DNA from: Prorocentrum cordatum
Lineage: Eukaryota; Sar; Dinophyceae; Prorocentrales; Prorocentraceae
Length of the DNA stretch: 64,000 nucleotides
Assembly: GCA_963575745.1 (NCBI GenBank)
Contig: CAUYUJ010011170.1
Span: 143,501 to 207,500 of the forward strand
Reading direction: 5' to 3'
Both the position numbers and the translations under genes were made by a program. Shown here piece after piece: positions 20,068 through 29,700 of the stretch. The notes under the pieces are model-generated. The model saw nothing but the letters and a program-made list of their open reading frames with translations, was not told the origin of the DNA and did no database searches. Numbering within the stretch: position 1 is the stretch's first letter; each line of letters starts with the position of its first letter.

Positions 20068-21001
20068 GCAAAACAGAAGGCCGCAAGAAAGGCGAGCAGG
20101 AGAAGGCAAGGCCGAGCGGGGCTTCTCCACCAGAGCGTCGAGAGGAGCCATCTGGGAGGTCCCGCAGAGGCGACCTCATTGCCCAGCTCCGCGCGGGGGC
20201 GCCAGACATCCTGGGCGAACTGCGACAGGATCTCGGAGGAACGGTCTTGGAAGAGACAGGAAGGCTCAGCGAGAAAGCCATGACTAAGAAAAAAAAGAAA
20301 GCCAGGGAGCTCGAGAAGGCCAGCGAAGAGGCGGCCAAAGAGAGGGAGTGGCAGAAGGAGAAGAAGGCGAAGAAGGAGAATAAAGAGAAGGAGAAGAAGT
20401 CGAAACGCGACGCCGCGGTAGCGGCCGAGGACCCCCCGCCAAAGAAGGCGCGACCGTACAATAAGAGTAAGAAGAGGGACAGAAGCGATGAAGAGTCGAC
20501 ACTGGAGGCTGAGTCGCCCGCCAGGGCGGTGAATGCGCGGAAAAGGGGGTGGGCAGAGAGGCGGAGATTGTCGCCGACCTTGTCTCCCCCCTCCCCGTTT
20601 CGATCGCCGTTGGAGACGGTGTCCGACGACGCGGACGCAAAGGGCTCCGCAAAGGGCCCCCTGACGGCAGCGCCAAGGGCGCCGCCGCCGCCGGCGCCCC
20701 CAGAAGAGGCTTCCAGCCAGGAGTCCTCTGAGGACGACTTGAGCTCTGAGGCCAGTCCTTCTGCAGATGCCGCGGCGAAAGCGCCGGCCGCCCGTCCCCC
20801 TGCAGAAGCCGCGGCGAATGAGCCAGCCGCGGTAGCGGCGTCTGCTGCAAAAGGCGCAAAGCAAGCGCCCGACACGCCGCGTTTCGGACGTGCTGGCGTC
20901 GAGCCCGACGCAGAAGGCTCCGAGGTGAGCAAAGAAAACAGCTCAGACGAGGAAGGTCCAGCCGCCGCCACTCCTGGGCAGCGCCTGTCTGCAGAGTCCT
21001 A
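20068..21001 (+). CDS. Lys/Glu-rich coiled coil with acidic Ser/Pro/Ala tail
   Basis: Open without ATG from about 20068: KTEGRKKGEQEKARPSG, GDLIAQLRAGAPDILGEL, then ARELEKASEEAAKEREWQKE and KKAKKENKEKEKKSKR (predicted long charged helix or coiled coil), then a low-complexity tail rich in Ser, Glu, Ala and Pro (EEASSQESSEDDLSSEAS) ending in LSAES. Composition suggests a nuclear or structural protein, but there is no domain. Two GGTA hairpins (20412-20425, 20826-20839) are both read as AVAA. Probably an exon of the same gene as 17776-18047, split by array 2. Confidence 0.55.
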
Positions 21002-21017
21002 ATACCACGACGTCGTT

Positions 21018-22196
21018 ATGCCACCCCCGCCAGCATCCGTGGCGGCCCACTGGCAGCACGCCAGTGGCTGGCGCCTCAGTTGGCCACGACCGCTGCCGTG
21101 GGGCTGGCGGGGCAGGTCCTGGGACAGCGGCGCCCCGGGCTCCAACTGGTCCCCATGGCAGAAGTCGCTTCAGAGCGGGGCGGCGCACTCGAGCGCCGCG
21201 GTTGCGGCAAGGGAAAGCGGGGGCGGCAGCGCCCAAGTTCTGCATGTAAAAGTCTCGGACGGGGCCGACCTCGAGGACGTCGCGAAAGATATTCGCAACC
21301 ATGGCGCCCACCTGGCCATGATCCTTGTCGACGAACTTGACCAAATGCCAATGCTCAAACAGATGTTGCAAAACGCTTCGGTTCCAGCTGAGCCCCGTGG
21401 TGACGGAGCGCGCCCAGAAGTGCAGTACTTGGTCGCCGAAGATCACCTAATGCTCTTTGCAGGTCGCGAGGGTTTTGTCTCGGATGTGGCACTCATCACG
21501 AAAAACGTTCACCGAGGCATTGGCGCGTTGGCCATCGTCGAATTCCAGCTCGCGGTTGCCATCCAGCAAATGGCCAGCATCAGCACAAGCCTCTTGAATA
21601 TTGACCAGCGTTGCAAGCAACGCCCCGTGGGGAGGCGGGGAGTTCGGGAGCCCGTCAGTCGTGGCGTTGCCCAGAAGGGTGTCCGATTCCTTGCGGGAGA
21701 GCCCCGCGCCTCCTCGGTAGTGGAGTTTCTCGAGCAAGCGCGTCAGAGCTTGCGGCTGAGGCCGTGCGCCAGAGAGCAACGCGGCTTCCAGGAGGAGCAC
21801 CTTTTCTTCACGGTGACGTTCGTCGCGGGGCCTGTGAGCGGGGTGAAGATGGCTTGTGAAGAGCCCCGCGGTAGCGGGGGACTGCCGGAAGGGTCGCTTG
21901 ACTTCGGTCCGGTGAGCCGTCGCGTGGCCAAGGCGCTCGCGGCCGATCCGTTCGATGCCAGAGGCGAGGACAAGGCTGGGAATAGGCCGCCCATCCGCTG
22001 CGCGAAGGAGAAGAGCGCGAGGGTCGTCCCAGACAAGACCCGGAAGATTTCGATCTTCTTCGGAGGGAAGAGTAGCCGCCGCAGCGCGGGAGCCAAAGTA
22101 AAGAGGGCTGCGAGGACGAAGAAATGGATGGGCGGGAACTGGAAGGCGAAGCGAGGGCGCGGCTGGGGCCCCGTGGTGACGGGGCCAGCGTCTTAG
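21018..22196 (+). CDS. EEP-like (endonuclease/exonuclease/phosphatase) remnant
   Basis: Open for 392 codons. The middle has a pattern like the N-terminal half of the EEP gene at 52.3-53.5 kb: LEDVAKDIRNHGAHLAMILV, then DELDQMPMLKQML, then VQYLVAEDHLMLFAGREGFV and SDVALITKNVHRG, matching the positions of FLVVQEGAQDLLG, GSTTMIFARP and MRTLVFHRTRDG there. The metal-binding Glu of the QE motif corresponds to VDE. The GDFN motif and C-terminal half are not visible, so it is probably inactive or incomplete. Basic tail (KSSRRSAGAKVKRAARTKKW). Four hairpins: 21195-21208 (GGTT), 21393-21408 (GGTG), 21864-21879 (GGTA), 22167-22186 (GGTG, 8-bp stem). The family call rests on pattern only. Confidence 0.4.
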   Translation: MPPPPASVAAHWQHASGWRLSWPRPLPWGWRGRSWDSGAPGSNWSPWQKSLQSGAAHSSAAVAARESGGGSAQVLHVKVSDGADLEDVAKDIRNHGAHLAMILVDELDQMPMLKQMLQNASVPAEPRGDGARPEVQYLVAEDHLMLFAGREGFVSDVALITKNVHRGIGALAIVEFQLAVAIQQMASISTSLLNIDQRCKQRPVGRRGVREPVSRGVAQKGVRFLAGEPRASSVVEFLEQARQSLRLRPCAREQRGFQEEHLFFTVTFVAGPVSGVKMACEEPRGSGGLPEGSLDFGPVSRRVAKALAADPFDARGEDKAGNRPPIRCAKEKSARVVPDKTRKISIFFGGKSSRRSAGAKVKRAARTKKWMGGNWKAKRGRGWGPVVTGPAS

Positions 22197-22304
22197 AGAG
22201 CGCGCGCGGCGCGGCCGCTGTGCCTCGCGCAAAAAAAGAAAGCGCGCGGGGGGGGGGGGGCGGGGGGAAAGCGGGGGAGAGAACATCAGAGGGAACGCAT
22301 GTAT

Positions 22305-22716
22305 ATGAGGGCGAGAGAGAGAGAGAGAGATAATGAGAGAGGCAGAAGCGGAGGGAGAGGATGACAGGAGCAGGGGGCGGAAGGGCAGGGGGGGAACGTG
22401 GAAGGGAAATGGTGATGATGATGATGGTCACGGTTGTGTTGGTCACCATCGAGATGGCGATGGCAAGCATGGTGATGATGGCGACGCCAGGGCTAGAGAG
22501 CAGCGAGGTGGTGACCATCGCGATGGTGACCATCGAACTGGTGATCCTCCAGATGTTGATCATCCAAATTGTGATCATCCAGATGGTGAGCATGGTAAAC
22601 ATAAGCATGGTGATGACCCAGATGGCGACTATCGAAATGGTGATGACGGTGACCATCGAGATGGTGATGGTGGTGACCACCGATGTGATGATGATGGTGA
22701 TCATTTTGAGGTTCAA
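22305..22716. repeat. GA tract and 18-bp GAT/GAC minisatellite
   Basis: GAGAGAGA at 22311-22332, then an 18-bp degenerate unit of the type GGTGACCATCGAGATGGT from about 22410 to 22715. It lies between two coding blocks, probably in an intron. Confidence 0.8.
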
Positions 22717-22719
22717 GGC

Positions 22720-23672
22720 CGAATGGAGGTACTAATAGACTCGGGCCCCGACGGGCTTCCGCAGCCAAGATTTGACGTCGCGGTGGCGGCGCCAGACCCG
22801 TACCCACAGTACGTAGAAGGAGAATGGGCGGGGGAGAATTTGCCATCCACTGGATGTTGGTTGGGCTATTACTGGCCAGGCCCTGGACAAGTGACACGGG
22901 CCCCGAAGCTGCCACCACCGCCCACCAGTGCCCGACAGAGACCCCGACTGGTTTCCTATAGTGGTGCCAGCCGCCCTGGAACTACCACAGCCCAAAAACC
23001 AGCCCTCATGGTGGCACTTCCGTGCCTGGCCCGAGGGCCCTCATGGTGGGGCGCCAGGTGGGGAGGCCATTCCCAGAGCAGGCGCCTGTTCCCGTGTGGG
23101 ACTTCCACGTCTATCGCGCGGATGGCGTCGTCGTGCGTTTCCATGCCAGTTTGGCGAACAACAGAGTGGAAGTGGCCATCGTGCCAGGCCCCTGCGAGCC
23201 TCCAGGTTTGCCCAAGCCGCCAGCGGCAGGGAAGGGCCTGTCAGACGGCCCAGGCACATGCAGGAGGAAAGCTGCTGGGAATTACGACGCGCCGCCTCCG
23301 CGAGAGCAAGCCGTCGCGGAGGAACCCGCGGTAGCGGAGCCAGGCAACGCTCAGGGAGCAGCAGTTCCCGTTGAAACACCTGTTCCCGCGGAAGCTAACG
23401 GGCCCCGGAACCTGGCGGTGGATGAGCTGGGAGAGCCAAGCAGCCAAGGTATTGGCGCGGGGCAGCAGCAGGCAGCCCTTACTAATACGAATGCGCCGCA
23501 GCGTTGGGAGTCGCGCGGCCAGGGCTGGTGGGGTCGCAAGAGCGCGCGGTGGGAGCGCAGCCAGGAGGCCTCTGCAACAGCGGCGGGGTCATCGTCGCAG
23601 CCTGCTGCCAGCAGCTCTGGGTGGTGGGGCAGCGCCGCCAGCGATGGGCAGTGGAGAAAGGATTGGCAGTGA
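22720..23672 (+). pseudogene. dinoflagellate-type multi-copy gene, frameshifted
   Basis: Coding similarity runs through three frames. Frame 1: QPRFDVAVAAPDPYPQYVEG and EWAGENLPSTGCWLGYYWPG. Frame 2 from about 22928: DWFPIVVPAALELPQPKNQP, SWWHFRAWPEGPHGG. Frame 3 from about 23078: EQAPVPVWDFHVYRADGVVV, RFHASLANNRVEVAIVPG, KGLSDGPGTCRRKAAG. Two single-base shifts (near 22930 and 23078) break it. The PVWDFHVYRADGVVVRFH block followed by SDGPGTCRR is one I recognise as recurrent in dinoflagellate gene models without known function. C-terminus rich in Gln, Ser and Trp (GQWRKDWQ). Hairpins at 22777-22790 and 23326-23337. Confidence 0.5.
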
Positions 23673-24155
23673 TGCAGCGGCCTGCTTCGCGGTGGCGCAG
23701 TTTTTTTCAGCCGGCTGCGCGCCGGCTGTTTTTGGCGGGCGTGGCCGCTGCGCGTAGCAAAACAAAGACCATCATCCTCATATGTTGGCTCCTCCGCCCC
23801 CCCCCCTGCCCCTCCTCATCACTCCTCGTCATTATCCCGCGGCCTTCCTTCGCATCAATGTCCATCGCTTGGCCAATCGTTTCCGTGGCGCCATTGTCAT
23901 CATCAGTTTCCTCTTGTTCTGCCGCGTCTTCATTGCCCCTTCGTTTTGTTGAGGGCGTCGGCATTCAATTTCTTGTGCGGGGATTCTAGTTTTAGTTTCT
24001 CGTCTCCTCAGGCTCGCCTGCCGTCTGCCTCATTCTCTCATGGTCTCCTCCTCGTTCTCGCAGATGTTCCTCATCCTTCTGGCATGTCATCTCCTCCTCC
24101 TCACATGTCCTCCTCCTGCGGCGCATCTCTCCAAATCCGCCTCGGCCGTTGGCCG
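23673..24155. other. no gene seen
   Basis: Ends of the previous block, then CT-rich DNA (23800-24130). No supportable ORF; intron-like. Confidence 0.45.
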
Positions 24156-24320
24156 GCGACGCGCGGGCACATGTGCCCGGATGTCGCTCGTTACGTGCGA
24201 CATGCGGGCACATGTGCCCGCATGTTGCTGGTGGTGTGTGGGTTGTAGCGACATGCGGGCGCATGTGCCCGCATGTCGCTCGTTGCGCGCGACACGCGGG
24301 CACATGCGCCCGCATGTCGC
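24156..24320. repeat. array of four 32-bp palindromes
   Basis: Units at 24156-24187, 24197-24228, 24248-24279 and 24289-24320. Each is a near-perfect palindrome: GCGACATGCGGGC, a six-base centre (ACATGT, GCATGT or ACATGC), then GCCCGCATGTCGC. Spacers are 9-19 bp. Same unit as at 14343-14374 and 54360-54467. Confidence 0.9.
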
Positions 24321-24568
24321 CGGCCGTCGCGGCGCGCCCTCCGTGAGGGTGAGCTCCTGGAGGCAGCCGTGCGCCAGTCGGTCGCCTGTCGTCCGCCTGT
24401 CGGCCGTCGCCATTCGCCGGGCGGCCGCAGCCCCTGAGTCGTCGTCGGCCGCCGCCGTTCTGGCTCGAGCTGCTTCGTGTTCTTCGCGGTTGCGGAGAAC
24501 GCGAGTAGATTTTCGCGGCGGCGGAAAGCCCAGCTGACTTTTCCTCTCGCGGTAGTGAGAGCGCAGCC

Positions 24569-25216
24569 ATGTCGCAGTTGGATTTGTCGAAGTTCAAGCC
24601 TGTGGAGTTTGAGTTTGGGCAGGTTCACGTTCGCGGCGGCATGGCGACGAACAGCTTCCCAATGACCTCGGAGACCGTGAGTCTTACGACTGCATCCAGC
24701 TCCACAGAGAGAGTCTTTGGGAGGCTGAGCACCAACGAGGAGTGGCTGATGATGGGCGTAACCGGCAGCAGAAGGTGCAATGGGCCATCTTTCTTCCGCA
24801 CTTGGTTGCTGGATCGCTTGCGGGGCCTGACTAACCAATATTGCGACGGGGAGCTCCAGGTGGACCCGCCCCCAGGAAACTCCACGGTAGTGGAGCGAGC
24901 TGACAGTTCTGATCCGATGGCCGAGATGGAAGGCGGCGAGGCGCAACTGATTTATCCGACCAAGGTGGACGGTGCGAATCGGGCCCGCTACTACAAGAAC
25001 CACACCAAGGGCCAGATCGCGAAGGCGACGCTCCCACAGCGTTGCCCAGAAGAAGACCCGAATTACACGGGCGTTCGCACGATCCACCTTTAGATTGTGG
25101 ATCGCAAATCGGTCTGGGTTGCACTTGAGGACGTGGCGCGGGTTGTTCAAATCCTCTACGTGCAACGCCAGCTGAAGGGGGCGCCTCTCATTTCTGCGGA
25201 TGACGCAGGGCCAGGT
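24569..25216 (+). pseudogene. dinoflagellate-type multi-copy gene with in-frame TAG
   Basis: ATG at 24569 opens MSQLDLSKFKPVEFEFGQVH, NEEWLMMGVTGSRRCNGPSF, QLIYPTKVDGANRARYYKNH, to GVRTIHL and TAG at 25091-25093. The same frame continues past the stop with clear coding character: VDRKSVWVALEDVARVVQIL and YVQRQLKGAPLISADDAGP, up to about 25216. The stop is therefore more likely a nonsense change than a real end. The VWVALEDVARVVQILYVQ segment belongs to a recurrent dinoflagellate family of unknown role. Hairpins at 24481-24500 (GGTT, 8-bp stem), 24544-24561 (GGTA, just before the ATG) and 24880-24895. Confidence 0.5.
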
Positions 25217-25771
25217 GGCGCTCAGGGTGGCGCGTGAGACCATGGTGATGGTCTGAGCCTCCACGGTGGTGGCGCCCATGGGGGGGGGGGGGGGGGGGGG
25301 GGCGGGGTGGCTCTCAGGGCGGGGGGTCGGTCTGAGGGCCAGTGGCAGCGCAGGCCTAATATACATGCAATTCTCTGTGCGAGCGGGGATGCCGTGAGCT
25401 GGATGGGGTCGCTCGGGTTGCCGCCAGCGCTGCTATGTCTTGAAGCAAAGTAGAGACTATGCGACCGTGGGGTTGTTACGTTTGCGCGCGAAAGCAAAGC
25501 CAGGCAAAACGTAACCCCCTTGATCCTTGTCATTATGTTGTTGCCGCGCATTTTTATCCTTCCCCTCCTCCGCCTCATCCTGCAGCGTTGTCGTCGTCTC
25601 CTTCCTCCTTGCCCTCTCCTCCGATTCTTCGCGACCTTTCGGCTCGAGAGTTTTTTTTGTTTTCCCAGCCCTCCTTGGTTGGGCATTCGTTTTGAATAGA
25701 GCAGCGTGGTCTCCGCTCCTTCCTTCCCCCTCCTCCTCCTCCCTCCCTGCCTCTTCCTGTCTTGCCTGCGG
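25217..25771. other. no gene seen; poly-G tract
   Basis: A G tract at about 25279-25301 and CT-rich DNA (25555-25770). No coding evidence. Confidence 0.5.
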
Positions 25772-26178
25772 GGGGCTGCGATCTGCGAGATTGTCGCCAT
25801 TTTCGAGGCCTGCTGGGGGGGCCCGCGCAGTGAGGGCGACGCGCAGATTCAAATGGGACCTCGCCATCCCTGGGGGGCTGCGATCTGTAAATGGGGGGCC
25901 CGGCACAGTGAGGGCGACGCGCAGATTCAAATTAGACTTCGCCATCCCTGGGGGGGCTGCGATCTGTGAAACGGTCGCCATTTTCGAGGCCTGCTGGGGG
26001 GCTCAGCACAGCGAGGGCGACGCGCAGATTCAAATTAGACCTCGCCATCCCTGGTGGGCTGCGATCTGTGAAACTGTCGCCATGTTCGAGGCCTGCTGGG
26101 GGGCTCAGCACAGTGAGGGCGACGCGCAGATTCAAATTCGACCTCGCCATCCCTGGGGGGCTGCGATCTGTGAAACCG
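25772..26178 (+). repeat. satellite S2 (102-bp unit), left part
   Basis: About four units, each with GCGATCTGTGAAAC, GTCGCCATTTTCGAGGCCTG, CTGGGGGGC, GACGCGCAGATTCAAATTAG and CCTCGCCATCCCTGGGG; spacing 102 bp (GCGATC at 25959, 26061, 26163). Interrupted at 26178/37104 by the LTR element; continues at 37104 and recurs at 46180-46932. Confidence 0.9.
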
Positions 26179-26760
26179 TGCGTGACAGGCAGTATGGATA
26201 CAGTTCTCTGCAATTCGTATCTTGAGAGTGTGTTGATCAGAGTGCAACGTTCAGCTCGCATTCCCTCCGCCCCAGGGCGTCTCGGGACAGCGGGCATTCT
26301 GAGCCATCATTTCTTTTTGCCGATTCGCGATTGTATTTGTAGACTTTATTGCCAAAGCCATCGCCGATCTATCGATGATGCATGCATTTGTGCTGTCCGC
26401 AGCTACTTTTTTGAGTCAATGTAATAACATATTGTCTATCGCCGGTTGGCAAGCCAGCTACGTCTGGCACGCGCGCGCCAGCTGCTACTGCAACCGCTTT
26501 GGCTCAAGGCGGCCCGCCGGTCGCACCTTGAAAGACAGAGATTGCTTACACCCTGCAGCCCGCACTGGAAAATAGTGGAAAAGAGGTATTGGTTCCCTCC
26601 GCCCACGGGTGTCACGGGAGACCAGGATCACATGCGTCATCGTCGGAGCCATGTCACATCAACTTCTTGCTTCTGCAGATAGATCGGGTGACATCGACAT
26701 GCCACTGGCTCTCCGGGGGAGTGGCCCCAGTTCTGGTCAGGTTCAGAGCTACAACACGAG
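26179..26760 (+). repeat. 5' LTR
   Basis: Starts TGCGTGACAGGCAGTATGGA, ends CAGAGCTACAACACGAG, immediately followed by the primer site. Contains CCGCTTTGGCTCAAG (26494-26508, partly like the spliced leader) and two copies of the CCCTCCGCCC motif (26264, 26595). Confidence 0.93.
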
Positions 26761-26772
26761 GGTTATGAGCCC
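26761..26772 (+). promoter_or_regulatory. primer binding site, half-tRNA-iMet type
   Basis: GGTTATGAGCCC abuts the LTR. It is complementary to GGGCTCATAACC, the anticodon-stem/loop of an initiator-Met tRNA (anticodon CAT). Drosophila copia and Ty5 are primed by such an internal tRNA-iMet fragment rather than by the tRNA 3' end. Confidence 0.75.
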
Positions 26773-29700
26773 AACTCGATTGATGCTACCATATCCGAAC
26801 AGGGCGATCCTGCAAGGATTCACGATGACGTGCTTCGTGTGTCATCACCAAGCCACCGAACCAGCTACATGTTCGAGATGCGGAAAGGTAGGGCATGCAC
26901 AGTGCCTCGGGTTGGATTTTTTTCCGGAATTTCCATTTTGCGGAGACTGCATTGCCGACACCATCCGGGAGTACTCGGACTACACCACGCAGGCGCGGCG
27001 CCAGGAGTGGAACAAGATCTACGTCCACCAACTGGCAGTGTGGAAGGACCGGGCCACTGCGGCCATGGGCGCTTCCGCAGCGATGGGCACTGCGATCGGG
27101 GGAGCGGCGGCATTAGTCGTCGGAAGTACCGTTGCACTTGCAAAAGGCATGGTTACAGGGGCCATCAACACCAGTACGGCCGACCAGCCTCAGACTCCTG
27201 CACTTCGCGATGGACCTTCACAGCCGGCGCTGCCAGCACCGCCTCCGGCGCACCCAGAGCGGAGACCTTCGCGGAAACGGGCGAGCTCCGTGGGGTGGAC
27301 GCCAGATGGCGGCGGGCATTGTTTAGCTTGCCACACGTCCAACCCGGGTCACGTCGCGCACTTGCGGAGGGGCGACTGCGTGGGATTCCCTGGGATGTCC
27401 TACTTCGGTAAGAAGACGGCCATAGAGGCACATCCGCAGGGCAAGACCGCCGCGCCAGTGGAACCGCCAAGTTCCTTCGCCAGCCTCGAAGATGCGTCGG
27501 TGACGAAAGATGCGTTGGTCGAGGTCCCTGTGCAGCCGCCTGGCACCGAGGCGGCGGCTCTCACGGGTGCTCCTGTTACCCTCGACAGTGTCCTCTTGGC
27601 CGTCCAGAACTTGCAGGAGGAAGTGCGGACACAGAGAATGAGCTTCGACATGGTCATGAAGGGCCAGGAGCGATTCAACAAACGCACGGAGGACGAGCAC
27701 AAACATTTTGCCGCGATATTCGTCATCTTGGAGCACAGTCTTACCAACCTTCAAGTACAACATGCAGATGTAGCAGCGGAGTTAAAGGCAACGAAGGACA
27801 GACTGGCGCAACTGGAGACCGAACGCGCGTCTTGGTACGGGTGCGACCAGAGGGAGCAGGAACCACACGGAGAATACCACTTACCACGTGAACTAGAAGC
27901 AGTGATGGGCAACCAACAGAGTGAGCTGAACTCTGTGCCTACTTATGCGATGGCTAGTGGAAACACCACTCCGCGCCAAGCACAAGAGGAGGTAGACTTA
28001 CTCGGCTTGCACTCCCCCCGCCCTCGGGTGTTACGGGACAGCAAGCTTGACACCGCGGCAGTAGCAGCGCTGTCTGCAGCCCCAGAGGCCCAACCAAGGG
28101 CCCGGCAAGTTGTGGGCCAGCTCCAGATCCCACCTGCGATGAAAGATTTGCGGTACGGTATGGATGCTGCTGTTGTTGCGTTTCATGTGCCCCAGGAGAT
28201 GCAGCTTCGCCCGCGCGGGGCGCTGCCTGGAGGCGCCGGAGCAACCTTACAGGAGACTGACATGCTGAAGCGAGGCTCTGCCCAAGACCACACCAGGGAC
28301 GGTGTACCGGTTGGGGCGTCAGCAGCGGCCTTCGGCAGTGGTCCAACGGCGCAGGCGGCTAGCCGTGCCCCGGGCGCACAGCTCGTCACGACAGCGAGAC
28401 CTGACACCGAGACCTTCAGTTTCACAGGCGACTTGGTGAGTCCATTCGAGGCAGGGCCCGGCCTCCTGGGCGAGCAAGGCCATGTTGCCAACCATCCACC
28501 GGCCTTCCCTGGTGTGATGTCTCAGACCCTGCCTGGGGAGAGTCGACCTCCCAGGGCGACCGGGCAAGGCACAGAGCTACGCGGATCCCCTCCGGGCCTC
28601 AGTCTGGACGAGGAGCTCCCGCTCGGCGAAGTGAACCTGCTCGTGAAGTTTCTCAACTCAATGGGAGACCTTCCGCGGATCGACCTTGGCGACGCCCATG
28701 GCCGCGGAGAGCGACTGAAGCTGTGGCAAATTGCCATGGAAACTCAGTTGAAGACTACCAGGTGGGTTGTCATGGATTGGTGGAGATGGTGCTGGACCAC
28801 AGCGGAGAGGCACTACGACACCTGGCTGAAGACACCCATCCTGGAGAGGAACCATCTGAAGATATTGGATGGACTTCCTCGGCGGTGGGAGCTGGTCGAG
28901 GACTGGTTCTTACCCAGGGTTCTTGCAACAGTCCCGACAAAGCTGAAGGACAGCGTCATGCAAGAGAATACCTATGGCATTGACCATCGGGTGGTTGACG
29001 TTCTCTTCAGCTTGTTCAAGTTGATGCAGCCGGGCTCTCTTGATGAACAAGACCATCTCCATAAACAGCTTACTAGTCCGAACACATGCCGCGACCCAGC
29101 AGCAGCCCTCAAGGAGCTGCGGAGGTGGTTCGCTGCCATGACCAGGGCTGTAGCGATTGGGATGGCACTGCCTGGTTTGGATCAGCTCTACAGAGGGGCC
29201 CGGTCCATCTACAGTGGCGCTTTCGAGGGCGACGACTTCGCCTTGCGTCTCCGTTGGACCGCCGTGGAACAGCAGTGGGGCTACCCTCGCAAGCTCAGTC
29301 ACGAGGGCCTCCGGGCCATCAGCCAGTTCGCAGAGGCGGAGTTGGGGGCTATGGTTATTACAGGCAAGACCAGCGCGAACACTTCTCCTCCTCTTACTGA
29401 CACGCAGAGAGCTCGTGCCAAGGGCGAAAAGGAGGCCGACAAGAAGAGGGCGGCAACAGCCAGGGAGGCAGCTGCGGCTGCTGCTTCTGCAGCTTCTGCC
29501 TTGGATCCTCTGTCACAGGTGCAACAGCCGGCCTCCGCAGCTGGCCCGACTGCAGCAGGCATCACTGTGAACGGCCAGAAGTACAGTTCTTCGACTTCTA
29601 CGTGGGCACCTGTGTGCTCTTCCTGGAAAGACAAAGGCATCTGCACGCGAGGTATCTCTTGTTGGTGCCAGCACTCGGGCTTCCCCACGCACGACAAAGA

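Larger units (their letters stand above)
14845..24895 (+). repeat. GGYN-loop mini-hairpin family, block 1
   Basis: Individual hairpins: 14845-14858, 15034-15049, 15730-15741, 16341-16360, 17210-17225, 17986-17997, 20412-20425, 20826-20839, 21195-21208, 21393-21408, 21864-21879, 22167-22186, 22777-22790, 23326-23337, 24481-24500, 24544-24561, 24880-24895. Each is stem - GG(T/C)N - complementary stem, e.g. CTCCGC-GGTA-GCGGAG, CTCCAC-GGTA-GTGGAG, GGCCCCGT-GGTG-ACGGGGCC, TTCTTCGC-GGTT-GCGGAGAA. All have the loop on the plus strand. Confidence 0.75.

Noticed and set aside
18154-20151. Long repeat-protein ORFs on both strands (up to 380 codons) in satellite array 2
   Set aside because: The 90-bp unit is a multiple of 3, so stops are absent from several frames on both strands at once; the diverged left part shows no protein-level conservation.
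25795-25815. GTCGCCATTTTCGAGG in satellite S2 as derived from the spliced leader
   Set aside because: Only GCCATTTT matches continuously; the conserved GGCTCAAG end is missing in all units.
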